Part shown: positions 52,248 through 62,544 of the stretch, piece by piece
Position numbering within the stretch: position 1 is the first letter of the stretch
Layout of the letters: every line of letters begins with the position of its first letter
Assembly: GCF_039534165.1 (NCBI RefSeq)
Contig: NZ_BAAAUX010000014.1
Coordinates: 372,001-436,000 of the forward strand
DNA from: Saccharopolyspora_D taberi
GTDB lineage: Bacteria; Actinomycetota; Actinomycetes; Mycobacteriales; Pseudonocardiaceae
Direction of reading: 5' to 3'
DNA length: 64,000 nucleotides
Translations under genes and position numbers: made by a program
Notes under the pieces: generated by a model
The model's database searches: none
Seen by the model: only the letters and a program-made list of their open reading frames with translations
Told to the model about the DNA's origin: nothing

Positions 52248-52574
52248 TCAGATGTGGTGAACGGAGTCGACCGAATAGAGCACGGGCTCAGCCCGGGCGA
52301 CAGCTGTCGCGGCGGCCATGTGCTGCTGGCACGCGGGGTTGGCCAGCATCGCCCGGAAATGCTCGGCACTCTCCCACTGCGCGTAGTTCGCGACGTGGGT
52401 GCCGTCGTGGCCGACGTGCAGGTTCGCCGAGATGAAACCAGGCTGGTGGCGCATGACCTCCTCGGTCGCCCGCGCCAGCAGGTCGACCAGCTCCCGCTGC
52501 CGCCCGGGCTCGACGGTGAAGACGTTGATCAGGGTGACCAACCGGGCGTCGGCGTTGATCTCGGTGCTGGGCAT
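52248..52574 (-). CDS. antibiotic biosynthesis monooxygenase (ABM) domain protein
   Basis: A 108-residue ferredoxin-like fold protein (VTLINVFTVEPGRQRELVDLL, QPGFISANLHVGHDGTHVANYAQWES). The family includes cofactor-free quinone-forming monooxygenases (ActVA-Orf6-like) and haem-degrading relatives. ATG 52574 has AAGGAG five bases upstream. It is divergent from a MarR gene across two operators, which fits response to quinones or phenolics. Confidence 0.88.
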   Translation of the reverse strand: MPSTEINADARLVTLINVFTVEPGRQRELVDLLARATEEVMRHQPGFISANLHVGHDGTHVANYAQWESAEHFRAMLANPACQQHMAAATAVARAEPVLYSVDSVHHI

Positions 52575-52587
52575 GCCCACTCCTTGG

Positions 52588-52631
52588 TGTCAGGTTCCTT
52601 ACATTGATGAGTATGTGTAAGGTTCCTGACA
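52588..52631. promoter_or_regulatory. two MarR operators
   Basis: O1 TGTCAGG-TT-CCTTACA (52588-52603) and O2 TGTAAGG-TT-CCTGACA (52616-52631), each a 16-base near-palindrome, spaced 28 bases centre to centre. O2 covers the first base of the chosen MarR start codon. Confidence 0.75.
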
Positions 52632-52639
52632 TGAGTCAA
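52610..52639 (-). promoter_or_regulatory. promoter of the ABM monooxygenase gene
   Basis: Minus strand TTGACT (52639-52634), 18-base spacer, CATACT (52615-52610). O2 occupies most of the spacer and O1 lies just downstream, so MarR binding would block initiation. Confidence 0.55.
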
Positions 52640-53065
52640 GCCGATGTCCGGAACAGGCCCGGCTACCAGGTCAAACGGGCCCAGCAGGCGTTGCACCAGG
52701 CGTGCGAGCGGCAGCTCCGGCCGCTCGGGATCTCGATGTCGAAGTACGCCGTCCTACTCGCGCTCGCCGACGAGCCCGGCATCTCCTCCGCCGCGCTAGC
52801 GCGCCGCTGCTTCGTCACCCGGCAGTCCCTGCAGGACGTGCTCGGCGGCCTGCGCAGTGCGGGGCTGGTCGCCGTCGCGGAGCAGGCCGGCACCGGCCGG
52901 GCGCGTCCGGTGACGCTGACCGACGAGGGTGCGCGGCTGCTGCGGGAGGCCGATCGGGCGATCGTGGAGGTCGAGAACCGCATGCTCGCCGGTATCGACC
53001 GCGCCGACCGGCGGCGCCTGGTCGAGCTGCTGACCACCTGCGCCGAGAACCTCAACGAGGACTGA
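52631..53065 (+). CDS. MarR-family regulator
   Basis: A 144-residue winged-helix dimer: ISSAALARRCFVTRQSLQDVLGGLRSAGLV is the DNA-binding helix pair and GTGRARPVTLTDEGARLL the wing. A single cysteine lies in the recognition region. I take ATG 52631; a TTG at 52604 and ATGs at 52607 and 52613 are in frame. It is divergent from the ABM gene with two operators between, so it should repress both. Confidence 0.9.
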   Translation: MSQADVRNRPGYQVKRAQQALHQACERQLRPLGISMSKYAVLLALADEPGISSAALARRCFVTRQSLQDVLGGLRSAGLVAVAEQAGTGRARPVTLTDEGARLLREADRAIVEVENRMLAGIDRADRRRLVELLTTCAENLNED

Positions 53066-53067
53066 CC

Positions 53068-53140
53068 GCGCGAAAGGGCAGGGACGAGCAGGACCGACGG
53101 CGCTGAAAGGCGGGGTGAGCCACAGGGCCTACGGCGCGAA
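53068..53140. repeat. imperfect 32-34-bp direct repeats after the MarR gene
   Basis: Units starting at 53068, 53100 and 53134 begin GCGCGAAAGGGC, GCGCTGAAAGGC and GCGCGAAAGGGC and continue with GGG..GAGC. The third unit leads into the hairpin at 53141. Confidence 0.5.
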
Positions 53141-53172
53141 AGGGCGGGGCGAGCCGCAGCTCTCCCCGCCCT
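53141..53172. terminator. terminator hairpin between convergent marR and clp genes
   Basis: AGGGCGGGG-C-GAGC / GCTC-T-CCCCGCCCT, one mismatch, closing a CGCA loop. A smaller perfect hairpin TCCGCCC-GTT-GGGCGGA follows at 53190-53206. Confidence 0.65.
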
Positions 53173-53221
53173 GTCAACAGAGAAACGCGTCCGCCCGTTG
53201 GGCGGAGGCCCTGGCGGGCCA

Positions 53222-53242
53222 CCTGAAGCGCCAGCTGGCGCT

Positions 53243-53247
<5 letters not shown>
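53222..53247 (-). terminator. 26-bp perfect palindrome at the clp stop codon
   Basis: CCTGAAGCGCCAG followed at once by its reverse complement, with no separate loop. It overlaps the stop codon of the Clp ATPase gene (53243-53245) and probably ends that transcript. Confidence 0.55.
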
Positions 53248-55720
<2,473 letters not shown>

Positions 55721-55756
55721 TCCTACCCTCCTCGCACGGCGCTTGTCGCCGCCATA

Positions 55757-55777
55757 GTTGAGTCTGCTGTTGTCAAC
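55757..55777. promoter_or_regulatory. HAIR-like (HspR) site
   Basis: GTTGAGT-N7-TGTCAAC matches the HspR consensus CTTGAGT-N7-ACTCAAG at 10 of 14 fixed positions with the right spacing, 37 bases before the Clp ATPase start. On the minus strand it contains a TTGACA. Confidence 0.5.
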
Positions 55778-55817
55778 CAACGTGCGAAGGGGCCTGATAA
55801 TTCCAATGTGCCTGGAG

Positions 55818-56669
55818 TCACACGAGGTGCTGCCAGGCGGTGGGCTCCGCGCGCAGGAACTCGGCGAACGTCCACGGCCGCGTCCCGGTCACGTGCTCGA
55901 CGGTGTGGCTGGTGACCGACGTTTCGCCGGTGGCGATCGCGGCGTAGGAACCGACCCAGCCGTCGATCTGCCACTCCTGCGCGCCCGCGCGCGACGCGCG
56001 CGCCTCCGCGTCGGTCTCGGCGTGGTAGCGGATCTCGCGCCCGGTGACCTCGCCGATCAGCCGCGCGGTCTCGTGCAGGTCGATCGCCTGCGCGCCGGAG
56101 ACGTCGTAGATCGCGTCCGCGTGGGCCGGGTCGAGCAGCACCTCCACGGCCAGCCGCGCCACGTCGCGCAGCGCGACCCAGGCGATTCGCCCGTTGCCCG
56201 CCGGACCGCGCATGACGCCGTCCGGCCCCACGAAACGGGGCGCGACATCGGCGTAGAGCGCGTTGCGCAGCGAGGTCAGCGACAGCCCGGCCGCGGTGAT
56301 CAGCTGCTCAGTCGTGGCGTGCTCTCGCGCGAAGGTGAACGTCGCCAGCGGCGCGGCACCCATGAACGAGGTGTAGACGACCCGCCTCACACCAGCCTCG
56401 GCCGCGGCCCGCACGGCGCTGCGATGCATCGCCATCCGCTCCGGCCCTTCGTGCCCGGAGATCAGGAAGAGCGTGGACACGCCGGTCAGCGCCCGCCGCA
56501 TCGCGTCGGTGTCCTCGTAACTCGCGACCCGGACCTCACCCCCGGGGACCTCCGGCGCGCGATCGGGATCGCGCACGATCAGCCGCTGCGGCACCTCGCG
56601 CCCGGCGAGCAGCGACACCACCCGCGAGCCGAGCCGTCCGGTGCATCCGGTGATCGCAAGCGTGTCCAT
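55818..56669 (-). CDS. NAD(P)-binding oxidoreductase (NmrA/QorB-like)
   Basis: A 283-residue atypical SDR with DTLAITGCTGRLGSRVV at residues 2-18, VVYTSFMGAAP and a C-terminal domain like QorB-type NAD(P)H:quinone oxidoreductases. GGAGGAA precedes the ATG. It is divergent from a TetR gene with a palindrome between, the third cassette of this kind in the window. Confidence 0.9.
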   Translation of the reverse strand: MDTLAITGCTGRLGSRVVSLLAGREVPQRLIVRDPDRAPEVPGGEVRVASYEDTDAMRRALTGVSTLFLISGHEGPERMAMHRSAVRAAAEAGVRRVVYTSFMGAAPLATFTFAREHATTEQLITAAGLSLTSLRNALYADVAPRFVGPDGVMRGPAGNGRIAWVALRDVARLAVEVLLDPAHADAIYDVSGAQAIDLHETARLIGEVTGREIRYHAETDAEARASRAGAQEWQIDGWVGSYAAIATGETSVTSHTVEHVTGTRPWTFAEFLRAEPTAWQHLV

Positions 56670-56780
56670 GTGATTCCTCCTCGGTGGCCGGCCGTTCCCG
56701 CCCGGTTCGAATCGCCTGGATCAGCTGCAACAAGCCGGCGCCGGGGATTCATCCGCACCCACCGAGGTTCGACACAATTT

Positions 56781-56793
56781 TAGGTTCCACCTA
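56781..56793. promoter_or_regulatory. operator between the QorB-like and TetR genes
   Basis: TAGGT-TCC-ACCTA, perfect arms, 15 bases before the TetR start. It touches a TAAAAT -10-like element on the minus strand (56782-56777). Confidence 0.5.
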
Positions 56794-56808
56794 TGCCACC
56801 CTGGAGCC

Positions 56809-57432
56809 ATGGGCGCAGGACTCCGGGAACGGAAGAAGCAGCAGACCAGGCAGACGATCTCCGACCACGCCACCCGGCTGTTCATCGAGCGCGGCTTCGA
56901 GAAGGTCACCATCGCCGAGATCGCCGCCGCGGCCGAGGTCGCCAAGATGACCGTCACGAACTACTTCCCGCGCAAGGAGGACCTCGCCCTCGACATCCAC
57001 GAGGAGTTCGTCGCCGCTCCGGCTGCCGCGGTCGCCGCCCGCGAGCCCGGCGAGTCGGCGCTCGCCGCGCTGCGCAGGCACCACCTCGCGGCTATCGAGC
57101 GCCGCGACGCGGCCATCGGCTTCGCGAGCGCCCCCTTCGCCCGGATGGTCACCGGCAGCCCGGTCCTGCTCGCACGGCTGCGCGAACTCCACGAACAGCG
57201 CGCGGCCGAACTGGCGCGCGTCCTGGCCGACGATCCCGGCGACATCACCCCGCGCGTGGTCGCGGCCCTGCTGGCCGGCGTGCTGCGGCTGCTGTTCGAC
57301 GACGTCCTCCAGCATCGGGTGGAAGGCCGTTCCGAGGACGAGACCGCCGCCCTGGCCACCGACGCCGCGCAGCAGGCGTTCAGCCTTCTGGAGCCCTCCC
57401 TGGCCGACTATGCAGTCCGAGATGTCCGATAA
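56809..57432 (+). CDS. TetR-family regulator
   Basis: A 207-residue protein with RERKKQQTRQTISDHATRLF and the helix-turn-helix TIAEIAAAAEVAKMTVTNYFPRKEDL (about 34-59), typical of the actinobacterial type with a NYFPRKEDL stretch. Likely represses the divergent QorB-like gene. Its stop codon lies in the middle of a further palindrome (57423). Confidence 0.91.
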   Translation: MGAGLRERKKQQTRQTISDHATRLFIERGFEKVTIAEIAAAAEVAKMTVTNYFPRKEDLALDIHEEFVAAPAAAVAAREPGESALAALRRHHLAAIERRDAAIGFASAPFARMVTGSPVLLARLRELHEQRAAELARVLADDPGDITPRVVAALLAGVLRLLFDDVLQHRVEGRSEDETAALATDAAQQAFSLLEPSLADYAVRDVR

Positions 57433-57439
57433 TCGGACA
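57423..57439. promoter_or_regulatory. 17-base perfect palindrome at the TetR stop
   Basis: TGTCCGAT-A-ATCGGACA, with the TAA stop of the TetR gene at its centre. It may be an operator for the DUF3040-stress-protein genes downstream or a short terminator; there is no U-tract. Confidence 0.45.
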
Positions 57440-57559
57440 GGATTGGGCCAGGGGCGTAGGACTCTTCTGCTGAACCCGGCTTCGTGAGGCACAGTGGGTA
57501 TCAGCCGATCGAGATCCATCCGGGCAGTTCGACGGCAGCCGATCTGGTGGAGGTTGGCC

Positions 57560-57823
57560 ATGCTGCCAAGACACGAGCGCCGCCGCCTCGAGGAGATCGA
57601 GGACCAGCTCAGCACCGAGGACCCGGAGTTCGCCCGCACGCTGACGGATCCGAGCCTCCGGAGGTGGAAGCTGCGGCGGGTGCCGCCGCGGCTCGCGGTG
57701 GGTGTGCTGTGCGGCGCGCTCGCGATCGTGTGCCTGTTCCTCGGCGAGGGCGGCTCGTTCGCCGCGGCCGGAGTGCTGTCGGTCGTGCTCATCCTGCTCC
57801 GCGACTGGCAGGTCGATCTCTAG
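57560..57823 (+). CDS. DUF3040 membrane protein
   Basis: An 87-residue protein beginning MLPRHERRRLEEIEDQLSTEDPEF, the usual DUF3040 opening, followed by two membrane helices. Common in actinobacteria, function unknown. ATG 57560 has GGAGG upstream. It precedes two universal stress genes with a hairpin in the 96-base gap. Confidence 0.9.
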   Translation: MLPRHERRRLEEIEDQLSTEDPEFARTLTDPSLRRWKLRRVPPRLAVGVLCGALAIVCLFLGEGGSFAAAGVLSVVLILLRDWQVDL

Positions 57824-57870
57824 ACGTTTGACGCGGCGGTGGCCCGGTCATCCTCCGGACAGCCCGGCTT

Positions 57871-57895
57871 CGCCGGTCCTGCGCGAGGACCGGCG
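57871..57895 (+). terminator. hairpin between DUF3040 and the stress proteins
   Basis: Perfect 10-base stem CGCCGGTCCT / AGGACCGGCG closing GCGCG, 25 bases before the next start. It may be a partial terminator or an mRNA-stability element. Confidence 0.5.
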
Positions 57896-57919
57896 CCGAG
57901 ATGCCGCGCGGGAGCGGAC

Positions 57920-58744
57920 ATGGAACCGGACGGACCCGTGGTCGTCGGAGTCGACGGCTCCAAGCGGTCGCAGGCCGCGGCGCAGTGGGCGGCCGACGAG
58001 GCCGAGCGGCGGCACGCGCCCCTGCGGGTGCTGGCGATCAACCCCGACCCGCCGCTGACCGAACTGGCCAAGGAGACGGCCGACCGCATCGCCGCGCAGT
58101 GCCGCGACGCGCATCCGGGGCTGGAGATCGACGCGTCGACCGAGCTCGGCCAGCCCGCGGCGGTGCTGGTCCGCGGTTCCCGGACCTCCCGGCTGCTGGT
58201 CGTCGGTTCGCGCGGCCGCAGCTCGCTGGCCGGGGTGCTGCTTGGCTCGGTCAGCACCAAGGTCGCCACGCACGCGCACTGCCCGGTCGTCGTCGTGCGG
58301 GATCCGCGGACCGAAGGACCGGTGGTCGTCGGCGTCGACAGCTCGCCGCACAGCGGCAAGGCGCTGGAGTTCGCCGTCGACAGCGCGGTGATCCGGGCCG
58401 CCGACCTGGTCGCGGTGCAGGTCTGGCACGTCGAACGCGCCTCCGGCCTGTCCGAGCTGGACCTGGAGGCCGCCGCGCAGGAGGCCGCCGAGCGCAGCCT
58501 GTCCGAACAGCTCGCCGGGCGGCGGACGAACCACCCGGACCTGACCGTGCACAAGGTCACCCGGCACGGACATCCGGTCGACCAGCTCACCGAAGCCGCT
58601 CGCGAGGCGCAGCTGCTGGTCGTCGGGCACCGGGGCCGGGGCGGATTCCCCGGCCTGCTCACCGGATCGGTCGCGATGGGCGTGCTGCAACACGCGGTGT
58701 GCCCGGTGGCGGTCGTCCGCGGCGACGACGGGAGCCGGTCGTGA
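57920..58744 (+). CDS. universal stress protein, two UspA domains
   Basis: A 274-residue tandem UspA protein. Each half starts with an ATP-binding strand (VVVGVDGS, VVVGVDSS) and ends with the phosphate loop GSRGRSSLAGVLLGS and GHRGRGGFPGLLTGS (G2xG9xGS pattern), so nucleotide binding is likely in both. Double Usps of this size are common in actinobacteria and often induced by hypoxia or stasis. ATG 57920 has GGGAGCGG upstream. Its stop overlaps the next GTG. Confidence 0.92.
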   Translation: MEPDGPVVVGVDGSKRSQAAAQWAADEAERRHAPLRVLAINPDPPLTELAKETADRIAAQCRDAHPGLEIDASTELGQPAAVLVRGSRTSRLLVVGSRGRSSLAGVLLGSVSTKVATHAHCPVVVVRDPRTEGPVVVGVDSSPHSGKALEFAVDSAVIRAADLVAVQVWHVERASGLSELDLEAAAQEAAERSLSEQLAGRRTNHPDLTVHKVTRHGHPVDQLTEAAREAQLLVVGHRGRGGFPGLLTGSVAMGVLQHAVCPVAVVRGDDGSRS

Positions 58745-59559
58745 GCGGGCCCAGCGCGGTCGCCGGGGTGGACGGCAGCGAGCAGTCGGTGCTGGCCGCC
58801 CGGTGGGCGGCGCGGGAAGCGGATCTGCGCGGCCTGCCACTGCACCTGCTGCTGGTCAACGACGACCCGGCGCGGGCGCCCCACTGCGAGTCCGCGCTCG
58901 CGGACGCGACGCGGGCGTGCCACGAGGTGGCGCCGGAGCTGACGGTCACCGCCGAGATCACCTTCGGCCATCCCATCGAGGAGCTGGTGCACATCAGCGC
59001 GCACGCCCCGCTGCTGGTCGTCGGTTCGCGCGGGCGCGGCGGGTTCCTGGACGCGGTGCTCGGTTCGGTCAGCTCGGCGGTGGCCACGCACGGCGAGTGC
59101 CCGGTGGTCGTCGTCCGCAACCCGGCCGACACCGGTCCGGTGGTGGTCGGTGTCGACAACTCACGGGGCAGCCGCTTCGCGCTGGCCTTCGCCTTCGACG
59201 CCGCGGCCAGGCGCGCGACCGGGCTCGTCGCGGTGCAGGCGTTGCCCGACGCCTACTTCCACCCCGGCCCGTTCCCGCATCCCGATCGCGACGAGCTGCG
59301 CGACAGCGCCGACCGCCACCTCGCCGAGCAGCTCGCCGGGTGGTCCGAGCAGTACCCGGACGTCCCGGTCAGCAGGGCCGCGACCAACGAGCACCCGGTC
59401 GCCGCGCTGCGCGAAGCCGCCGAGGGCGCCCAGCTCCTGGTCGTCGGGCACCGCGGGCGCGGCGGGTTCACCGGCATGCTGCTGGGATCGGTGGCCTCGG
59501 GCGTGCTGCACCACTCGCCCTGCCCGGTCGCCGTGGTGCGGATGGACCGCACGAGCTGA
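58741..59559 (+). CDS. universal stress protein, two UspA domains
   Basis: A 272-residue tandem UspA protein, paralogous to its neighbour and coupled to it through a four-base GTGA overlap. The phosphate loops are GSRGRGGFLDAVLGS and GHRGRGGFTGMLLGS; the first strand reads SAVAGVDGS. Equal expression and a mixed dimer of the two paralogues are plausible but not shown. Confidence 0.92.
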   Translation: MSGPSAVAGVDGSEQSVLAARWAAREADLRGLPLHLLLVNDDPARAPHCESALADATRACHEVAPELTVTAEITFGHPIEELVHISAHAPLLVVGSRGRGGFLDAVLGSVSSAVATHGECPVVVVRNPADTGPVVVGVDNSRGSRFALAFAFDAAARRATGLVAVQALPDAYFHPGPFPHPDRDELRDSADRHLAEQLAGWSEQYPDVPVSRAATNEHPVAALREAAEGAQLLVVGHRGRGGFTGMLLGSVASGVLHHSPCPVAVVRMDRTS

Positions 59560-59711
59560 TCGCAGTCCTTTGTGGACATCGCTGGTTCCACCATCTGGAC
59601 CGGGGTTTTCCCGGAGGTAGGGTCGCATGATCGTGGCAGCGCCCGCCACGGACCTCTGTGGCGGCCGGACGCGCGCGGCACCACATCCCCGAAACCCCGG
59701 AAGGAGCCGTC

Positions 59712-61142
59712 GTGTCCGCGTACCCGGTCGCCGAACGCGAGCAGGTGCTGATCCGTTCCGCCCGCGACGTCACCGAGCTGGTCAACTCCGGTGCCGCCCG
59801 CGGCGGCCACGCCCGCATGATCGTGCTGCTGGCCCTCGGCGGGATCTTCCTCGACGCCTACGACCTGACCTCGCTGGCCTACGGCATCACCGACATCCGC
59901 GCCGAGTTCGGGCTCAGCCCGGCCGCTGCCGGGGCGGTCACCGCCTCGATCAGCGTCGGCGCCGTCTTCGGCGCCTGGCTGGGCGGACACCTGGTGGACC
60001 GGCTGGGCCGCTACCGGGTGTTCATGGCCGACATGCTGTTCTTCGTGGTGTCGGCCCTGGGCTGCGCGCTGGCGCCGAACGCCGAGGTGCTGGTCTTGTT
60101 CCGGTTCCTGATGGGATTCGGCGTGGGCATGGACATCCCGGTCGCGATGGCGTTCCTGGCCGAGTTCTCCCGGCTGCGCGGCAAGGGCAGCAAGGGCTCG
60201 CGCACCGCCGCGTGGTCGCCGGCCTGGTACGTCGCGACCAGCGCCTGCTACGCGGTGATCCTGGCGCTGTACTTCCTGCTTCCCGAAGCCCAGCACGGTC
60301 TTCTGTGGCGGTTCACCGTCGGGTTCGGCGCGGTGCCCGCGCTGGTGATCCTGCTGGTGCGCAAGAAGTACATGGACGAGTCGCCTGCCTGGGCCGCCGA
60401 TCAGGGCGATCTGGAGCGCGCGGCCCGGATCCTGCGCGGCTCCTACGGCGTCAACGCGGTGGTCGCCGAGGACGCGCGCGCCGAGGTGCGCGAGAGCAGC
60501 GGGATCGGCGACTTCACGCGGCTGTTCCGGCGCCGCTACCGCAGCCGTACGGTGCAGGCCCTGGTCGTCGGCCTGGCGCAGACCTTCGGCTACAACGCGG
60601 TCGCCTACGGCCTGCCGATCATCATCGCCGGGCTGCTCGGCCAGGGCGCGCTCAACACCATCAGCGCGTCGCTGGCGCTGAACCTCGTCTTCGCGGTTTC
60701 CGGTGGTCTGCTGGGAATCCGGCTGGCCCGCGCCGCCGGTGCGTGGCCGATGACGGTGGCGGGCTTCTCGGTGCAGCTGCTCGCGCTGGTCGCGCTGGCG
60801 GTCATCGGCAAGCCGTCGAGCACCGCGTGGCTGCTGGCCGCGCTGCTGATGCTCGGCGCGTTCATGTTCGCGCAGGGGGGCGGTCCGGGCGCGAACTACA
60901 TGGCGTTCGCGTCGCTGAGCTACCCGACCTCGATGCGCGGGACCGGGATCGGGTTCAACCAGGGTGTCGTGCGCATCGGCGCGACGCTGTCGCTGTTCTT
61001 CTTCCCGGTGCTCAGCGCCGCTCTGGCCAGCGACGTGTTCTGGGTGATCGCGCTGGCCCCGGCCCTGGGCCTGGTAGCGCTGCTGGCCAAGCGCTGGGAG
61101 CCGGTCGGCTACGACGCGGACGCCCGGGAACCGGTCCAGTGA
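59712..61142 (+). CDS. MFS transporter, sugar/acid-porter type
   Basis: A 476-residue twelve-helix transporter. After a 45-residue leader the first helix reads LLALGGIFLDAYDLTSLAYG, and the motif-A loop is GGHLVDRLGRYRVF, close to aromatic-acid/proton symporters and the sugar porter group. A long central loop (about 220-285) is charged. GTG 59712 has AAGGAG upstream. The substrate is unknown. Confidence 0.9.
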   Translation: MSAYPVAEREQVLIRSARDVTELVNSGAARGGHARMIVLLALGGIFLDAYDLTSLAYGITDIRAEFGLSPAAAGAVTASISVGAVFGAWLGGHLVDRLGRYRVFMADMLFFVVSALGCALAPNAEVLVLFRFLMGFGVGMDIPVAMAFLAEFSRLRGKGSKGSRTAAWSPAWYVATSACYAVILALYFLLPEAQHGLLWRFTVGFGAVPALVILLVRKKYMDESPAWAADQGDLERAARILRGSYGVNAVVAEDARAEVRESSGIGDFTRLFRRRYRSRTVQALVVGLAQTFGYNAVAYGLPIIIAGLLGQGALNTISASLALNLVFAVSGGLLGIRLARAAGAWPMTVAGFSVQLLALVALAVIGKPSSTAWLLAALLMLGAFMFAQGGGPGANYMAFASLSYPTSMRGTGIGFNQGVVRIGATLSLFFFPVLSAALASDVFWVIALAPALGLVALLAKRWEPVGYDADAREPVQ

Positions 61143-61191
61143 TGCGGAATTGGACCTGTCGCCACCGGGCCCGGCGGGCGAAGGTGGGGAC

Positions 61192-62376
61192 ATGACCGAC
61201 TTCCACCTCGACACCCGTGCCGTGCACACCCCGATCCCCGAGCCCGAGGGGAGCCGCCCGCTGGGCGTGCCGATCTACCAGACCCACCTGTTCGCCTTCG
61301 ACGACCCGGAGATGCAGCCCGCCGGATTCGCCGGTGAGGGCAACGCCTTCCTCTACAACCGCTACGGCAACCCGACGGTGCGGGCGTTCGAGGAAGCCGT
61401 CGCGGGTCTCGAAGGCGGAGCCGCCGGGCTGGCCGCGGCTTCGGGCATGGGCGCGATCAACACGGTGCTGCTCGGGCTGCTTGGGTCTGGGGACCACGTC
61501 GTCGCGCAGCGCAGCCTCTACGGCGGGACGCTTGCGGTGCTGCGCGATCTGAGCGAGCGGCGCGGCATCGAGGTCACCTACGTCGACGGCGACGACCCGG
61601 CGCAGGTCCGCGACGCGGTGCGGCCGAACTCGAAGCTGCTGTGGTTGGAGACGATCTCCAACCCGACCACGCGCGTGCTCGACCTGCCCGCGATCCTGGG
61701 CGCGGGCCGGGAGGCCGGGCTGATCACCGTCGTCGACAGCACCTTCGCCACCCCGGTGCTGTGCCGTCCCGTCGAGCACGGCGCCGACGTCGTGGTCCAC
61801 TCCGCGACGAAGTACCTCGGCGGCCACAGCGATGTGCTCGGCGGGATCGCCGTTTTCGCCGACGAAGACCGCTACCGGCAGGTGCGCCACTACGCCACCG
61901 AGCTCGGCGCCACCGCCGCGCCCTTCCCCGCCTGGCTCGCCCTGCGCGGTCTGCAAACGCTGTCGCTGCGCGTGCGGCAGCACTGCGACAACGCCCAGTT
62001 CCTCGCCGAGCGACTGGAAAACCACCCGGCGGTAGACGTCGTGCACTACCCCGGCCTGGACAGCCACCCGGACCGGGAGGCCGCCGTGCGGCTGCTGTCG
62101 GGACGCGGCGGCGGAGTGCTGTCGCTGGAGCTGGCAGGCGGCCGGGATGCGGGGCGCGACTTCATCGCGGCCCTCCGGCTGGCGACCGCCACCGTGTCGC
62201 TGGGCGACGTCAAGACGCTGGCCATGCACCCGGCGAGCACCTCGCACCGCGATCTCGACGACGCGCAGCTGCGGGAAGCCGGGATCGGTGCGGGACTGCT
62301 GCGGATCTCGGCCGGCATCGAGCACCCCGAGGACCTGTGGTCCGACGTCGAGCAGGCGTTGAAGGCGGTGCGCTGA
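61192..62376 (+). CDS. trans-sulfuration-type PLP enzyme (Cys/Met metabolism)
   Basis: A 394-residue fold-type I enzyme with YNRYGNPT (phosphate contacts from the neighbour subunit), the ASGMGAIN phosphate loop, ETISNPTTRVLDLPAI and the PLP lysine in HSATKYLGGHSD (Lys207). Candidates are methionine gamma-lyase, cystathionine gamma-synthase/lyase or O-acetylhomoserine sulfhydrylase; no residue I can read decides among them. It follows the MFS gene by 49 bases and may be cotranscribed. ATG 61192 has AAGGTGGGG upstream. Confidence 0.92.
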   Translation: MTDFHLDTRAVHTPIPEPEGSRPLGVPIYQTHLFAFDDPEMQPAGFAGEGNAFLYNRYGNPTVRAFEEAVAGLEGGAAGLAAASGMGAINTVLLGLLGSGDHVVAQRSLYGGTLAVLRDLSERRGIEVTYVDGDDPAQVRDAVRPNSKLLWLETISNPTTRVLDLPAILGAGREAGLITVVDSTFATPVLCRPVEHGADVVVHSATKYLGGHSDVLGGIAVFADEDRYRQVRHYATELGATAAPFPAWLALRGLQTLSLRVRQHCDNAQFLAERLENHPAVDVVHYPGLDSHPDREAAVRLLSGRGGGVLSLELAGGRDAGRDFIAALRLATATVSLGDVKTLAMHPASTSHRDLDDAQLREAGIGAGLLRISAGIEHPEDLWSDVEQALKAVR

Positions 62377-62544
62377 CCCGGTACCGGATTCCCGCTCGCC
62401 CGGCCGTTCCGGCGTCCAGGCGAACTCCTTTCCCGCCCCCGGGGCGCTTTCCGTAGTCTGGTACGCACGTTCCGCAACCCTTCCGGCTGCACTCCCCGCG
62501 ACAGACGACCCCGCGGCACCGCGCGGGGACGAGGAGGCGACCCG

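Noticed and set aside
57433..57559. DosR/DevR-type box upstream of the stress-protein genes
   Set aside because: Only a vague TTGGGC...GGACT resemblance; the paired half-sites of a real dev box are not present.
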